Assembly (NCBI GenBank): GCA_945643635.1 | Contig: CALZFC010000042.1 | Span: 1,587,501-1,651,500 of the forward strand | DNA: 64,000 nt | Reading direction: 5' to 3' | DNA from: Allodiplogaster sudhausi | Taxonomy: Eukaryota > Nematoda > Chromadorea > Rhabditida > Diplogasteridae | Shown here: in pieces, positions 14,917-26,752 of the stretch | How positions within the stretch are numbered: position 1 is the stretch's first letter | How the letters are laid out: every line of letters begins with the position of its first letter | The notes under the pieces: model-generated | The model's database searches: none | Told to the model about the DNA's origin: nothing | The model's input: the letters and a program-made list of their open reading frames with translations, nothing else | Translations under genes and position numbers: made by a program

Positions 14917-17900
14917 GGGAATGGGCGAGGGAAGATAGAATGGAAGAGCAATATAGAGCGAGAGAAAGTGATGGCTAGATACATACAATGAATTTAGCAA
15001 TGAATGTTTTCGTCCCTCGAGGCTTCCTCCTCATCTCGTCATTTCAAGACCTGTTCTCGACAAGAATGCGAGGAGAGGGGAAGGACAGTGAGAGAGAAAA
15101 GGAGTAAGAGAGAGAGAGAGAACTACACAAGAAAGGAGAATTTAGTGAAATAAACCTTCTAAAGACGGGAGAAGAGGCACCAACATTAACTCTGCTTTTT
15201 GTGCAACTTGAACAAATTGAGCCATTATTGAATGTCTCTAGTTTATTTCGAGGAAGAAATTAGTATTCCAATTTGTCTGAGAAATGAAACGAATTTCATT
15301 CCAGAGATATCTATGTAGATGATGGCAATGCGGCGAAAATGGCCTATGGTCGGAAATGAATTGTGCAGTGTAACTAAGAAAAAGGTGTATAAACTATAGA
15401 AATTTTGCAAGAGCACAGATTGCCTAAAGATGCGAGAGACTTTCAGTTCAGAAAGATCAGAAATGACTGTTCTCTTGCAGTGCCAAGTGGTCTCGGAGCG
15501 GCAGAAACTGATGGCGGATCAGATAAAGATCAGAAGACGCCAGAGGAAGGACACTCTGATGAATCTCACTCGCGAGAATCTCACGGCCACTCTCAACGCA
15601 GCGGCCGCCTTTCAAGTTTGTCGAGAGATTAAAAGAAAAGATTGAGAGCAATCACAAAATTAAACTATAGTGTGGTTTAGAGGGACTTTTCAAAGGAAAA
15701 TTATGGTCAACTTCACGAAAATCTATTTTCAGGCAGCTGGCCAATCTGGTCTCAACTTCCCGCTCGGAGGCATCAACGCAGCATTGCTTTGTCAGTATTC
15801 GAAATATCATTATTCTTTGGAGTAGTAGAATTTCTCTCATTTTCGTAGCGGGACCACGCGCTACCGTACCCCACAACATTGGGTGCTCAGGGTAGGGGCA
15901 ATAGAAACACATAGCAACGCGAAAGGCTGCCTCGAATGGGCGGGGCTTCACCATGTATGTACATACATATGTACATATGCAATGTCTTGTTACATTTACT
16001 TGCTTTCCGCTCTGGCACATAAGAGTTAAGAGAGCCTCTCTGTAAGACTCAAGGAGAGGTCCATACAGCCCTGCCCCAGATGCAAGATGACGGATCCATA
16101 CATTGAGAATGTGGTCAGGCATGACCAAGGGCCTCTCTATTAACTTTTTGGGAAAATTTTATTTTTATAAAAATTTTCATTCCAGGAACACCATAAAGTG
16201 TGCTCAAATTTTGAAAATTCATATCTTGCTTTAAAGTCAAAATTTTTCACTATTCTTTTTTTATTCGATTTCTCGTCGAATACTTAATAAAACTTATCTC
16301 AGGAGTTTCTTTCGAAAAGTTTAATTTGATGTTAAATTTTGTCATGAATTTTTTTGTCATGCATTTTCGATCGTTGAGTACCTAAACCTCATTTCCTCGT
16401 GGGATTTTGATTTCAGATTAAAGAGCATGAAAAACTGTACAATATACTGTCCAAGTTCAGTTCAATCTCTTTCCCACCAGCCTCGAAAAAGTGACGCGAA
16501 TAGGAGCAACTCTCACCAGAGCGAATATGGTAATATGGATACAACGTGCCAAATTTGAAAAGCTCAAAGAAGCTAAAGAGACAGTTTTATTCAGCATCTT
16601 ATTCTCTACAAAATGCTGTCTATGAGATTTTCACAAATCGCGCGCATTATTGATAAAAATTGGAAATTCAATTCTCACACATTTTGGAAAATGGCTGAAA
16701 ACCTATTTCATGAAGTATTGTGCGTACGAGCTAGCTGAAAACAATATCTCCGTAGCTCTGTCTTGTAGAGCAGGAAACTCTACACAACATATATTCTCAT
16801 CGCCTTATCTTGATTTCCCACTTGATCGGAAAAGTTGATTTCGAATTCGCTGTCCGAGCTTAAATTATCTTCGGGTGTCGTTTATAAATGAGTTAACTTT
16901 AGAAATCAATATTTTCGTACAAAATAACAATCTTTCCCGTGTTCCTGGTATCGAAGAACCCCTATAGGGCAAATTTGGGGAAAATTTTTTTTTTCGACTT
17001 TTGACTTCCTATTTCGCCATGGGCGGTCAAAAGTCGAAAAAAAAATTGCGAAATGGGCAGAGAAAGGTCTAAAAAAATTTTTTCCCCAAATTTATCCTAG
17101 AGGGGTTGTTCGATACCAGGAACACGGGAAAGATTGTTATTTTGTGCGAAAATATCGATTTCTAAAGTTAACTCATTTATAAACGACACCCGAAGCTAAT
17201 TTTAGCTCGGACAGCGAATTAGAAATAAACTTTTCGGATAAAGTGGGAAATCAAGATAATGCGATGAGAATATATGTTGTGTAGAATGCTCTACAAGATA
17301 GAGCTACGGAGATATTGCTTTCATCTAGCTCGTACGCACAATAGTTCATGAAATAGGTTTTCAGCCATTTTCCAAAATGTGTGAGAATTGAATTTTCAAT
17401 TTTTTATCAATAATACGCGCGATTTGTGAAAATGTCATAGACACAATTTTGTAGAGAATAAGATGCTGAATAAAACTGTCTCTTTAGCTTCTTTGAGCTT
17501 TTCAAATTTGGCACGTTGTATCCGTATTACCATATTCGCTCTGGATAGAGTTGCTCCTATTCGCGTCACTTTTTCGAGGCTGGAGGGAAAGAGATTAAAC
17601 TGAACTTGGACAGTATATTGTACAGTTTTTCATGCTCTTTAATCTGAAATCAAAATCCCACGAGGAAATGAGGTTTAGGTACTCAACGATCGAAAATGCA
17701 TGACAAGAAAAATTCATGACAAAATTTAACATCAAATTAAACTTTTCGAAAGAAACTCCTGAGATAAGTTTTATTAAGTATTCGACGAGAAATCGAATAA
17801 AAAAAAGAATAGTGAAAAATTTTGACTTTAAAGCAAGATATGAATTTTCAAAATTTGAGCACACTTTATGGTGTTCCTGGAATGAAAATTTTTATAAAAA

Positions 17901-19037
17901 TAAAATTTTCCCAAAAAGTTAATAGAGAGGCCCTTGGTCATTCCTGACCACATTCTCAATGTATGGATCCGTCATCTTGCATCTAGGGCAGAGCCTACTG
18001 GAGCCTTACTGAGAGGCTCTCTTAAATGTTTCCAGTAAGTTAGGTATAAAATATGTTTGAATTGTATTTATAATAGATAAGGAACCTGTTTGTACTAACT
18101 ATGTAGGATTATGTGCTTTCGTTTTTAAACTCTGGCCTTCCGTTCTCACTTCAGGGCAGAAGTTCAAGTTTATACCGTATACATAAACAACGGTATATAT
18201 TTAGAAAGCTATAATTTTTCTAGCAGAAGTGACTTGTGTTTGCATTCGTCACAGCATTTGAGGAAGCAGAAGGATTCTTTGACGTTTTTGGAGAATGAGC
18301 AATGTGTATTTGCAAGAATGAATCAAAAACATTTCCCCTTCCTTCTCTGTTTCTCCTCCTCTGCTCTCTCTTTCTCTCTCTGCACTCTCTCGCCATGGTC
18401 TCATTGGTTGTTGATATTGTTCGTGCTGGTAGTCGACTCTACCTCCAATCTTCTTTCACATCTACAAGCTCTCCTTCTGGAAGGTGTCCTTGCTGTGCCT
18501 TTCGTGCTTGCGCAAGCAACGAGGCCGTAAATTTTTGAGTGACCGCCAAAAATAACCTCGAGAATCTGCGTATGCACACGAACACACAAATGAAGTCAAC
18601 GCCGTAGAAAGATTGTCTTATTTTTAGCCCTTTTGTGTCGCTCACCTTTTACAGCGAGAAAGGCAAGGAAGGGCCAGCGAAGGAAAGCAGAGAGCGGCAA
18701 GGAGGTAAACCGGAGAATGCGAAGTTATGGTAAAGGAGAGAAAAAGAGAACAACTTTTTTTTCAATTTTGTACGTCCAGCTTGAGCAGCTCGTCCAACTC
18801 CATGCATTTCCTATCATTTCGATTAACTTTGCTGAACCGAAAAGTTATGGTTCTCTCCAACTTGAGATTGCAAAATATTAATTAAGCAAAATCACACATC
18901 CGTCAAGTGATCTGTCTGCATTCTGCTCAGAACTCTATTTTTCTAAAAGTTCAAAAAGTCTTTCGTTGGACGTTTAATACATCACCCGCATTAGTACACT
19001 TTGCCAATGGTCTTTGATGTTCTTGTGCTTGCACCGA

Positions 19038-19082
<45 letters not shown>

Positions 19083-20473
19083 TTCTTCTTTCTCTGTCTC
19101 CCTCTCCACTAGTCTCATGGTCTGACGTTTCTCTTTGGCCTTTCAGTCTTAATCTTTTTTTTCTATGCTACTCTCTCGAACATCGCCGCCGGCGGAAAAA
19201 CACGAAGGGTGTTCGGCCTAAGAGTGCGCGAATGTGGGCTGTCTCTGAGAGCGCGCGAGAGAGCAGGGTCTCTGCTTCTCTGCACTCTCTCAATATCTTG
19301 TGTCTGCATCTCTCAGCTTCGCGAACTCTCTCATTCTGGTTACACTGACAGATTCTGTCTCGTTTCGTGGAGTGCATCGGTTGACTCTGGAGAAAGAGAT
19401 AGCGGGAGACGGGGAGAGGAAGGATTCAAGGAAACTAGTCCCGATGGGGTCTCCGCTCAAGCCAAAGTCCTGTTGCCTTGGCGAATGGTGCTCGAAAACA
19501 CCAAAGAAACCAGGGAAACAAGAGGAAAACGTGACTGAAAGATTCTAGACAGTTGAAAAACAAATATGACACTTGTAAATGTGCAAATGCCTAGAATTAT
19601 CTCCTTCTTTTCAGATCAGCTAAAGACGGCGGCGAATGCGGCACTTGGCGCGGCGTCGGGGCAACCGCCACCGAGTAGCGGATCGCTGGCGTCGGCCCGC
19701 GGGTCGGCCAGAAGCACGGACACGGCGCCGGCCACGCCCGCCGCGCCTCAGCCACTCTATCCAGCGGAGATGTTACTCAAGCAGCAGGCAGCCGCTGCCA
19801 CAGCTGCGGCTGCTGGCAACCTGCCAAACTCCGCTCCGCCAGTCTCCTCTCCCAGTGTGACGCAACAGTCAACCACACTCGACAGCGTCCTTGCCGCGTC
19901 ACTCGCGGCAGCCGCGGCAGCTGCCGCTTCGGTCGCGGCCACTCCGGCCACCAGCTCTCCGCCCGTGTCTGCCACTGGAGGACTCGTTGCGCCAGTTCCA
20001 ATCAACCCCATTTGTACGGTAAGTCAGAGGGCGGAAAGGAGCTACATATGGTATGTAGACTAATATCCGTAAACGACGACAACATTCTCATTGAAGATGC
20101 CTCATCTCGCCGGTTTCCCGACCGCCTTTCCGTTCCCGCTGCTCGGCCCGAACGAGGCTCTTCTTCAGATGCTAGCCAACTACAGGATGCTCGAGCCGAA
20201 GGTTCTTAGTGAGAGCGAGAGAAAGGGGGAGAGAGAGACAATGAAAGAGAGAGAGAAGAAATTGAGAGAAAGAGGGAAGAAAAAAGAGACGATAGGCATG
20301 GACAAAGAGAGAGAAAGGGAAAGAGTGAGCGAGTTTCAATCAACTGAATGTTTACTTAAAAAAGGCAATGGTAGATGATCGATTTCCAGCTGATATCGGA
20401 AGAGGCGACACAAATTTCCTCTTCGCCCGCCACGCCAACCTCGAATGCTATCATCGATGTATGCTCCGTCTAG
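392..20473 (+). CDS. dmd-3: Two-DM-domain transcription factor, DMD-3/MAB-3 type (5' incomplete)
   Basis: Proposed coding exons: 392-501, 781-906, 1072-1165, 9718-9818, 15481-15615, 15733-15790, 19615-20018, 20097-20201, 20390-20473 (TAG), giving about 405 residues in continuous phase. Exons 1-2 encode the first DM module (YYCQRCLNHG, then CILVEKRRVLN); exons 4-5 encode the second (CQKCGQHGRK, HKRLCPYRDC, then CQVVSERQKLMADQ). Both keep the Cys/His zinc ligands, and each is split by an intron at the same place, just before the last Cys. The tail is Ala/Ser/Pro-rich with a polyalanine run near 19900. Nematode proteins with two DM modules (MAB-3, DMD-3) are nuclear DNA-binding regulators of male development. 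From memory the second module fits DMD-3 better than MAB-3, so the symbol is tentative. Intron 1 has a GC donor (AAG|GCAAGT). The 392 start is an internal acceptor (TTGAG|AT); the initiator and any upstream exon were not identified. Confidence 0.85.
6081..6235 (+). CDS. Candidate alternative first exon of the DM gene (inside intron 3)
   Basis: A GC-rich island in the 8.5-kb third intron starts with ATG at 6081 (MDASILSAFG) and reads Ala/Ser-rich, then GFYHPGLGR, up to a possible donor CCGCG|GTGGTC. That donor leaves phase 1, which matches the exon at 9718 that begins the second DM module, so splicing would give a short isoform with a single DM domain. Its Ala/Ser composition resembles the C-terminal tail of the same gene. 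It does not fit as an internal exon after 1165, because the nearest acceptor (6060) gives the wrong phase. Evidence is composition, ATG and phase only; an unrelated ORF or a regulatory GC island is possible. Confidence 0.3.
7880..8298. repeat. GGGCC-rich tandem repeat island
   Basis: About 420 bp made almost entirely of GGGCC/GGCCC motifs in an AT-rich intron. Short spacer words recur (CAAATTGGCAACGG, TATGTTAAAACGG, GGGGTAAGCGG, CAAAATCTCGG). A longer unit appears twice: GGGGTAAGCGG, GGGCC run, CAAAATCTCGG, GGGCC run, CCAAATT, at roughly 7970-8050 and 8200-8290. Both strands are open with Gly/Pro/Arg/Ala-rich translations, which I treat as a consequence of the repeat rather than a gene. A weak echo (GGGCCGGCCAGGCCAGGCCC) lies near 27090 in the centre of the second palindrome. 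Confidence 0.85.
13380..13560. repeat. Short hairpin with (GA)n/(CT)n arms
   Basis: A (GA)n tract ending near 13423 is followed by AGGCGTGGCCGTAGGCATCG. About 60 bp further on comes its near-exact reverse complement (CGATGCCTACGGGCACGCCT, 13508-13528), followed by (CT)n. The two arms pair for about 27 bp with two mismatches, and the GA/CT tracts extend the stem. The loop holds GCGCGCGAGCC. No duplicated target site could be assigned. Confidence 0.75.
14692..14920. repeat. Long (GA)n simple repeats
   Basis: Two GA blocks, 14692-14751 and 14811-14920, separated by about 60 bp of unique sequence. The second is over 100 bp of nearly uninterrupted GA. The apparent Arg/Glu (plus) and Ser/Leu (minus) reading frames here and at many similar sites are artefacts of the dinucleotide repeat. 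Confidence 0.95.
15791..19614 (+). other. Intron 6 of the DM gene (3.8 kb)
   Basis: The 2-kb palindrome occupies the middle. The flank 15850-15960 is moderately GC-rich without a supported ORF; 18026-19614 holds (CT)n at 19040-19110 and no recognisable coding or RNA gene. Confidence 0.5.
16026..18025. mobile_element. TTAA-flanked 2-kb foldback (palindromic) element
   Basis: The left half (from TTAAGAGAGCCTCTC at 16026) reappears as its reverse complement in the right half (to GAGAGGCTCTCTTAA at 18025). Corresponding landmarks include CCAAGGGCCTCTC (about 16129) with GAGAGGCCCTTGG (about 17926), and AACACCATAAAG (16187) with CTTTATGGTGTT (about 17864). The arms are about 980 bp and the centre is near 17020, with a loop of about 20 nt. 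Both ends lie at TTAA, so TTAA could be the target-site duplication, as in piggyBac-type and some MITE elements. No transposase is visible and ORFs in the arms are short and unrecognised, so it is non-autonomous. It lies in intron 6 of the DM gene, so the pre-mRNA could fold into a very long hairpin. Confidence 0.85.
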
Positions 20474-22716
20474 ACAGAGAGCGAGCTGGCAATGCGCCAA
20501 GTTTCATACAGACCTCTAAGCATGGCCATCCCCTTACATCTTCTTCTCTAAGGTCCCTTCCATCACCTCCCTCACTTTCCCGAAGAGATGATGAATAGTG
20601 TTACATACATATGTATATCTATTGCATATTATAGAAGGATTACAATTTGCGTTGTGAGTTCGCATTGTCAAAATATGATAGTTTTCTCCGTCACATTTAG
20701 AAATCATTTTCTCTAAGTTCTTATATGTATGAAATGTTATTTTCTGTTCTGTCTTCTCACATCGACTGTTTATCCCTTTCAGAATCCTGAATCTCTTACA
20801 ACCGATCGATTCGAAAGTGTCGGTGTCAACTCTTTCAATTACTTCAAAAAGCCATGTTCATGATTATATCCATTTTGTATTTTATTATACATATTTAGTA
20901 GTTTAACAAAATGCATGTATGCTATAGATTGTTAGTTAGAGCAGCGAAGAATTATCCCGCTTGTTCTAGAACCTTTTCCTGGACATAATTTTGCAACTGG
21001 AAATGAGAAGGGACCAAGTTCATTCCCTTTTCGTTCTCATTCAAGATTCAATGATCATTTGCTACTCATCAGCTTACCCTTGCTTTACAAATCCGGCCTC
21101 TTCTCTCTTGTTAGGCGCGTTCTGGACTCACCATTCTCTGCAAGTTAACTCTAACGCTCCGTTGGCTCCGAACAGGCAATTTATTTTCTCTCCATCTTTT
21201 TTTTTGTATAAATCCTTTATCGGATTAAATTTTTTGGTTGTAGAAATTTCCAGTTGCAATCTTGTTAGCGCCGTCTCTATTTCGCGTTCTTCTTGTGCAT
21301 TACAAGACCAAATCATCATTTTTATTTTATTTTATAAATTTTCCGCAAAAAAAATGACTTGACGTCTGCTATTACAATAGTTTCACTAGATGCACCTTGA
21401 ATTTGGCAAAATATGCTAGGATATGCTTCACTTGCTTTTATGTACATTACCACACCTCACATACCTTTTAACCGTTTTACTGTGATTGGACCTCTAGCCA
21501 CCTCACCGTCTCATTGATACGATTAGCATTCAAAGTCCCGAATACCTCATTCTCCTTGGAAACACGCTTATAACACGCCAATTTATACCTCCAATTAATG
21601 AGTGATGCCATTCATAATTCTCTGTTCTGAAGTGATTGCCGATTAATCGAACCTTGCATAGGTTGCTACCTCGAAATCTAAATGAAGCAATATTCAAACA
21701 AGCACAATTATCTCGCTTATACTATATGTCTATTTTTCTTTAAAATGTTACCAATATCTCTAATAGTGTATTGAATATATGAAATTTTTCTCTCTTCTTT
21801 GCAGCATTCTGATTCTAATTGTGAGTAAACTAATACAAATTAGAATACCTGGTGATTCCAACCCGATGCTAATTTGATACTTCCAAGTGATTCTCTTACA
21901 CACATAGAAAAGAATATTCGCAATATATTACAAAATGTATTTTTTTTTCTGTGTTTCTGCACACTTCTCTTCTTTCCAAGTCGTTCTAGTCCGGTTGTTT
22001 TTCTAAGCTATCTTCGTTTCTATGCAATTTTCTTCGAATTTGTTCTTTATACCTTGAGAATGAAGAATTCCTATTCCAGAATGAATTCTCTTGACCATAT
22101 CCTTTTCAAAGCTGTAGTAGAAAAATAATAATTTTAAGATTTTTCTTCATTTGCAATTCAATTGAATGGAAAATACTTTGTCTTCCTGCTGCCGAGACCA
22201 ATTCATGCCCTTTCATTGTACTCTCTCTCTCTCTATCTAACTTTGTATGTTGCAACACCTGCTGGAAATATTGGGTGATAAATCTTTTCTAAGCGACGTA
22301 AAATCTACTGTATAAGAGATACAGAGAATAAGTTCAATTGAGCAGTTCCACTGATTAAAAAAAGATAAAGAAATTTGAAGATTCAAATGATTATACCAGT
22401 ATTTATGCGCAGTTAACTATCAGAATAGCAAAGGAAGAACAAGCTACTGGGGCGAAAAAGCTTATCACTCCACGTACGCTCTCATTTACTTGATCACTCT
22501 CGGCTTCGTTCAGCATCAACTCTTCGATCTACTTTTGCCTATCATTTAGTCTTTCAAGCTGAGATCTTGGCAAGCACGATCTGCCATATCTTTAGCATCC
22601 TTATCACAATAAGAAGAGAATGAGCCGCACAACTCGTTTACAGTGACCGCCCTACTTATTGCCGACACCCGAGCATCGCATTAATTTAGGATCGAAAGAT
22701 TTGAGAGTGAAAAAGG
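20474..22716. other. Intergenic, nothing recognised
   Basis: AT-rich sequence after the DM gene's stop. I saw no domain, RNA gene or well-supported exon. Open frames (for example 20991-21362 and 21874-22128) are short, low in complexity and lack splice or family support. Confidence 0.5.
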
Positions 22717-24080
22717 ATGACCAAAGAGCTTTTGCTTCGTCTTCTCGTATGCATTTCTTATGTATTCGCCCTTCCAAAATCAATGAACGGTCAGTTTTTT
22801 TTAAAATAATTTAACGATACTAATGTTGAAATACTTATATGATTTATACATAATATGTACATATATTCGTAGGCATGCTTCCCACAGTGTATATGAGTGT
22901 AGGCTCGAATAATGTCTACTCCAGGAAGATACACAATCACCATGAGATAAGGAGAGGTTACCACTATTTTAATTATTTTAAAGCTGACTAACCATTATTT
23001 TGTTAAAGTTAGAATGGTAGCAAACCTTTGTGTTCCAGATAGTACTCTTCATCAAATGAGATTTCCCGGCTTTCCCGAACCGGCAGGTAGTTTCAATCTT
23101 CGTGAAGGACTTTATGCTTGCATAAAAATGAATAGGCACTACGATGGAGAGGAACATTGGCCCCGTGACGCAGACAAAGAATATGATGCCGACGCAAAAG
23201 AAGCCAATTGAAGATGTTCATTTCGAGCGTTCTGCTAAAGATCAGAATAAAAACAGCGTGCTGTTAGTCACATCTTTTTCAGTTACATTTAATGCATTGA
23301 TCCCTAAAGTTGTAACCGGATTTTTTCTGCTGGGGATACCTAATTGCCATTGTTCATTTTCCAGTACAGCATGCCCTCCTCCCTCTGTTCGTTACATCAT
23401 TTTACGGACACTGCCGACGGGCGAAGAAGTAATCGAAGAGGCCCATGAGGTCTGAAGGAATAAGCGGCCTCTGCTGAGAAAGAAGCAAGAAGTGTCGTCT
23501 TACAGGAAACTAACGACGAAGTGCGCAGGGACGTCCTTGAGGAGATCAAAACTATGCCGGAAACAAAGCGAATAGGTCGAAGAAACCTTGAAGTCAGCGG
23601 ATACTAACGATTTTATGATTTTAAGAAAAATTAATAATATAAAATTGTTTCTTTGGGGGATAAACTTCTTAATAAATTTTATGTGCTTGAAGAAAAAGCC
23701 TCTGACGACAGATGAGATCGAGCATGAAATTCTCGAATCAATCCCACGTTAGCGCTTGGTTTTCAGTCAATTTTTTTACTGCTTTCATTTTGAGCACCTT
23801 TTTTATGTTTGTAAATGATTAAAGATGATGAAGTGACTACGATGAGGGAAGTCGTGGCGGTGGCCGAAGACGGAGCTCATCATGAAATGGATGATGTCAT
23901 TCGGGGAGGAGAGGACCAAACTCTCTCTGTGGACAGCTATCAAAAAAGTAACTTTTTGTTCTAGCTCAAGCGTCAGTGGTGTGCTCGTCGACCGGCTTCA
24001 CATACTTGATTACCACCACGGACCATTGCGAAGCACAACGGGCTGGTGTCATCTGCTTCGTCTACCGAAACGAGTCATGA
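22717..24080 (+). CDS. Unrecognised small secreted protein (multi-exon)
   Basis: The start at 22717 (MTKELLLRLLVCISYVFA) is a clear signal peptide. Exons in phase: 22717-22789, 22873-22956, 23009 onward, then 23365-23449, 23506-23592, 23693-23747, 23825-23947 and 23971-24080 (TGA). Introns are 52-100 bp where the sites are good. Exon 3 can end at its own stop (23211), giving a 119-residue protein, or splice onward; the only phase-compatible donor to 23365 is a GC site (AATAG|GCACTA, 23135). Downstream exons are acidic (GEEVIEEAHE, DEIEHEILES) and end in a Cys-containing segment (TTDHCEAQRAGVICFVYR). Between 23947 and 23971 only 23 nt separate two frames, too short for a normal intron, so a frameshift or assembly error is possible. 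No family recognised. The signal peptide and exons 1-3 are firmer than the rest. Confidence 0.55.
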
Positions 24081-25564
24081 AACCTTACTTCTCTACTCCC
24101 TTCCATTCTTGTCACACTGTGAAAGGCAGAATGCTGATGACTTTCGAGAGATCTCTGTCATTTCTTGCCTAATTTTGCATTCTTTAATCACAGCCTTTCC
24201 TACCAAGGCTTGCTGCAAACAACGCACATCACAAACAAACATACTATAGGCATATTTATCGATAACTCAACTCTCATTTTTGCAAAACACTTGTAGTATC
24301 TCACGTTAATGGTGCGGCGAGTTGTTGACTGCAGCGCGCCTATGAGAGAGTTGGATTATAGGATACGTTCATATTTATCTACATAATATATTTTCTGTCG
24401 TTTACAACATCACCTTCCGTTATTCAAAGTATTTAACTTCATATATTTGTCAAATCTCTCATTAAAGTGCTTGCAAACTTAGCAATGTGAGAGACAAATT
24501 AAACGTTTTGACTTCAACTTAACTGTATATATGTAGTATCCAACAACAAAACAGCACTTAAAGTTAATTAGAATTAATCTGCGAAAATGAGTTCGGAGTA
24601 ATGACTTGTTTGCATCCCCCTTCGTAAGTAATATTTGATCATTAAAATAATGACGCTATTCAAATCGCAAAAAGTTCGTGAACGCAAAAGATCGGGATAT
24701 AAACTGCATAGGAATTTCACAAATAAATAATGTTGTTAAAATACAATATATGTATGTGTTTAAATACAATAAAAATTCTTTTAACAAAAAAAACATGCGA
24801 ATCAACAAATGGATAAAAGTCGAGTGAAACGGAGACGCTGCGGAGCAGCCAAGGAATGACGGCCGAATTCGTGCTGCAACACAGAAGCAATGAAAGTGTT
24901 CTGGATGAGAGACACATTCGGCTGGCTGCCCCGGAGACGAAGTGAATGGAGAGAACGAGTTAAGCAAACAATCTTTTAGAGAAACATCTCATGCAATCTT
25001 AAGCTACAATTCACCTGATTTTGCATGCTAAATTAAATGAAGCGGATATTTCCATCAATGTTTGGCTGACTCGTATTCGGTATCATAATTCATAAATCAC
25101 CTTTTGAAAAAAAAACGCACTTAAAGTACGCCTGAATTCGTCGGCTTAAATCTTAGAATATTTTCGATGGAGACGTCATTAATTTCGTATTCGATTGGAT
25201 AGGGGTGATAGACAGAATAAGACTACATATGAATTGAGAAATTTAGTATATGATTTGTTAAGCATGGGATATGAAGAAACATGCAGAAGAGAATTGAGTA
25301 ATGGGTTCTATAATTTGCCCTGTTGGAAGAATGTGTTTTCTATACTACAGAGCAGGAAATACATGAACTAACATTCTTGCTTCATACTACATACGCACTA
25401 ATAGCGATGTATCACGCCTGCATGACTCGGGTACCGTATTCGACTCGCAGTGTGACAACAATCTAAGGAATGAAAAATCTAAGGAAGGAACGAGTATAGG
25501 TGCAAAAGACAAAAATAATCAGCATAAAAAGGGAAGTATAATAATGGTTGGTAGTTTCAGGCAG
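24081..25564. other. Intergenic between two convergent genes
   Basis: AT-rich. One patch at about 24840-24951 (+) reads as a possible terminal exon (QGMTAEFVLQHRSNESVLDE, then stop) behind a weak acceptor, but I could not connect it to a gene. Nothing else supported. Confidence 0.4.
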
Positions 25565-26675
25565 TCAGTAGAGTCCGCATCCCTGGAGATTGGCTTGGAT
25601 GATCATGTCAATGACAGAGTCAAGGATCATCTGCACTTGATTCGTGTCCGTCGCACAAGTCTGGTGCATGTAGATCGTCTTCTCCGGATTCGCGTTCAGA
25701 CCCTCAAACTTCTGCTCGATGTATGTCACGGCTTCGTCGTAGTTCATGCCGCCTGCAGATGCAAGATATTTTAATAATACTATTTCACTAATGTTTTGCA
25801 AAGATATTTAGAAAAACATGTTTTTATTTATTTATTTTGCTCAAAAACATCCTTTTTGCTGTGCTAAATTGGCAGCTACATATTTGATTCATGAGAAATG
25901 TTATACATACCGCTCAACAACCAGGGGTGCAGGAACTTTCGGAACTTTCGGAAAGTTCCAAAATGTCCGATCAAATTTGTGCGTTTCTCGATAACCGCAC
26001 GTCAATTTGGTTTGCATATTTGGATTCAGGCACTCGGTTTTCACCATAATTGAGCATTAAAATGTCAGGATAATGCATATTCACCAAAACGTAAAATTTT
26101 GTGAATTTGTTGGTGCAGGAACACCACAATTCGTAGTGCGTCAATGTGTCTTCGTGTCAGTGAAATTTATGAAGGCATTTGCTCGAACAGTATAACTTTA
26201 AATTGCAGTTTCAGACTTCATATTTAGTATCCTTTTGTCTTATCAAGTGCCTTTTAATGTTACAAGTGAAAAAGTACGGCTAAACAAATCTTGCAAAAGA
26301 AATTGAACAAATTTCTTCAAAAGTAGAACCGAACACCAGCCACTCCGCTCATCCTCGTTGCAAGCATACCAATACGCCACCTGGTCATCGGACTGCTCAG
26401 CTTCAAACAATCTTAGGGTGCATTTTGACGTTGTTCTTCAGAGCTGGTAGAGTCCATGCCACGAAAATTCCATACCTTCCGTAGTCTTCCGTACATTGCC
26501 AGATTTCAATTTCGAAAACATAAGAACATACTCTCCCCGCTGTGGAAAATATTTTTTTGAATGTACTTTTCCAAATTGAAATCCAAACGCGCAGCAAAAC
26601 ATTTACCGCGATTGGGGCTCGAACCTGAGACAAACAAAATTGCAATCCAGCGCGTAAATCACTGCGCCATTTCTC

Positions 26676-26715
<40 letters not shown>

Positions 26716-26720
26716 CTCCC

Positions 26721-26752
<32 letters not shown>

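Larger units (their letters stand above)
9819..15480 (+). other. Intron 4 of the DM gene (5.7 kb)
   Basis: This intron splits the second DM module. It holds many (CT)n/(GA)n runs, the hairpin at 13380-13560 and the longest GA tract of the window (14692-14920). GC-richer stretches at about 10990-11330 and 12590-12660 have open frames on both strands but no domain, so no gene is called. Confidence 0.5.

Noticed and set aside
15652..16128. 158-codon minus ORF next to the first palindrome
   Set aside because: It overlaps exon 6 of the DM gene on the opposite strand and intronic repeat ends; no domain.
16026..18025. Palindrome as two convergent genes
   Set aside because: ORFs in the arms are short, AT-rich and mirror each other; no recognisable protein.
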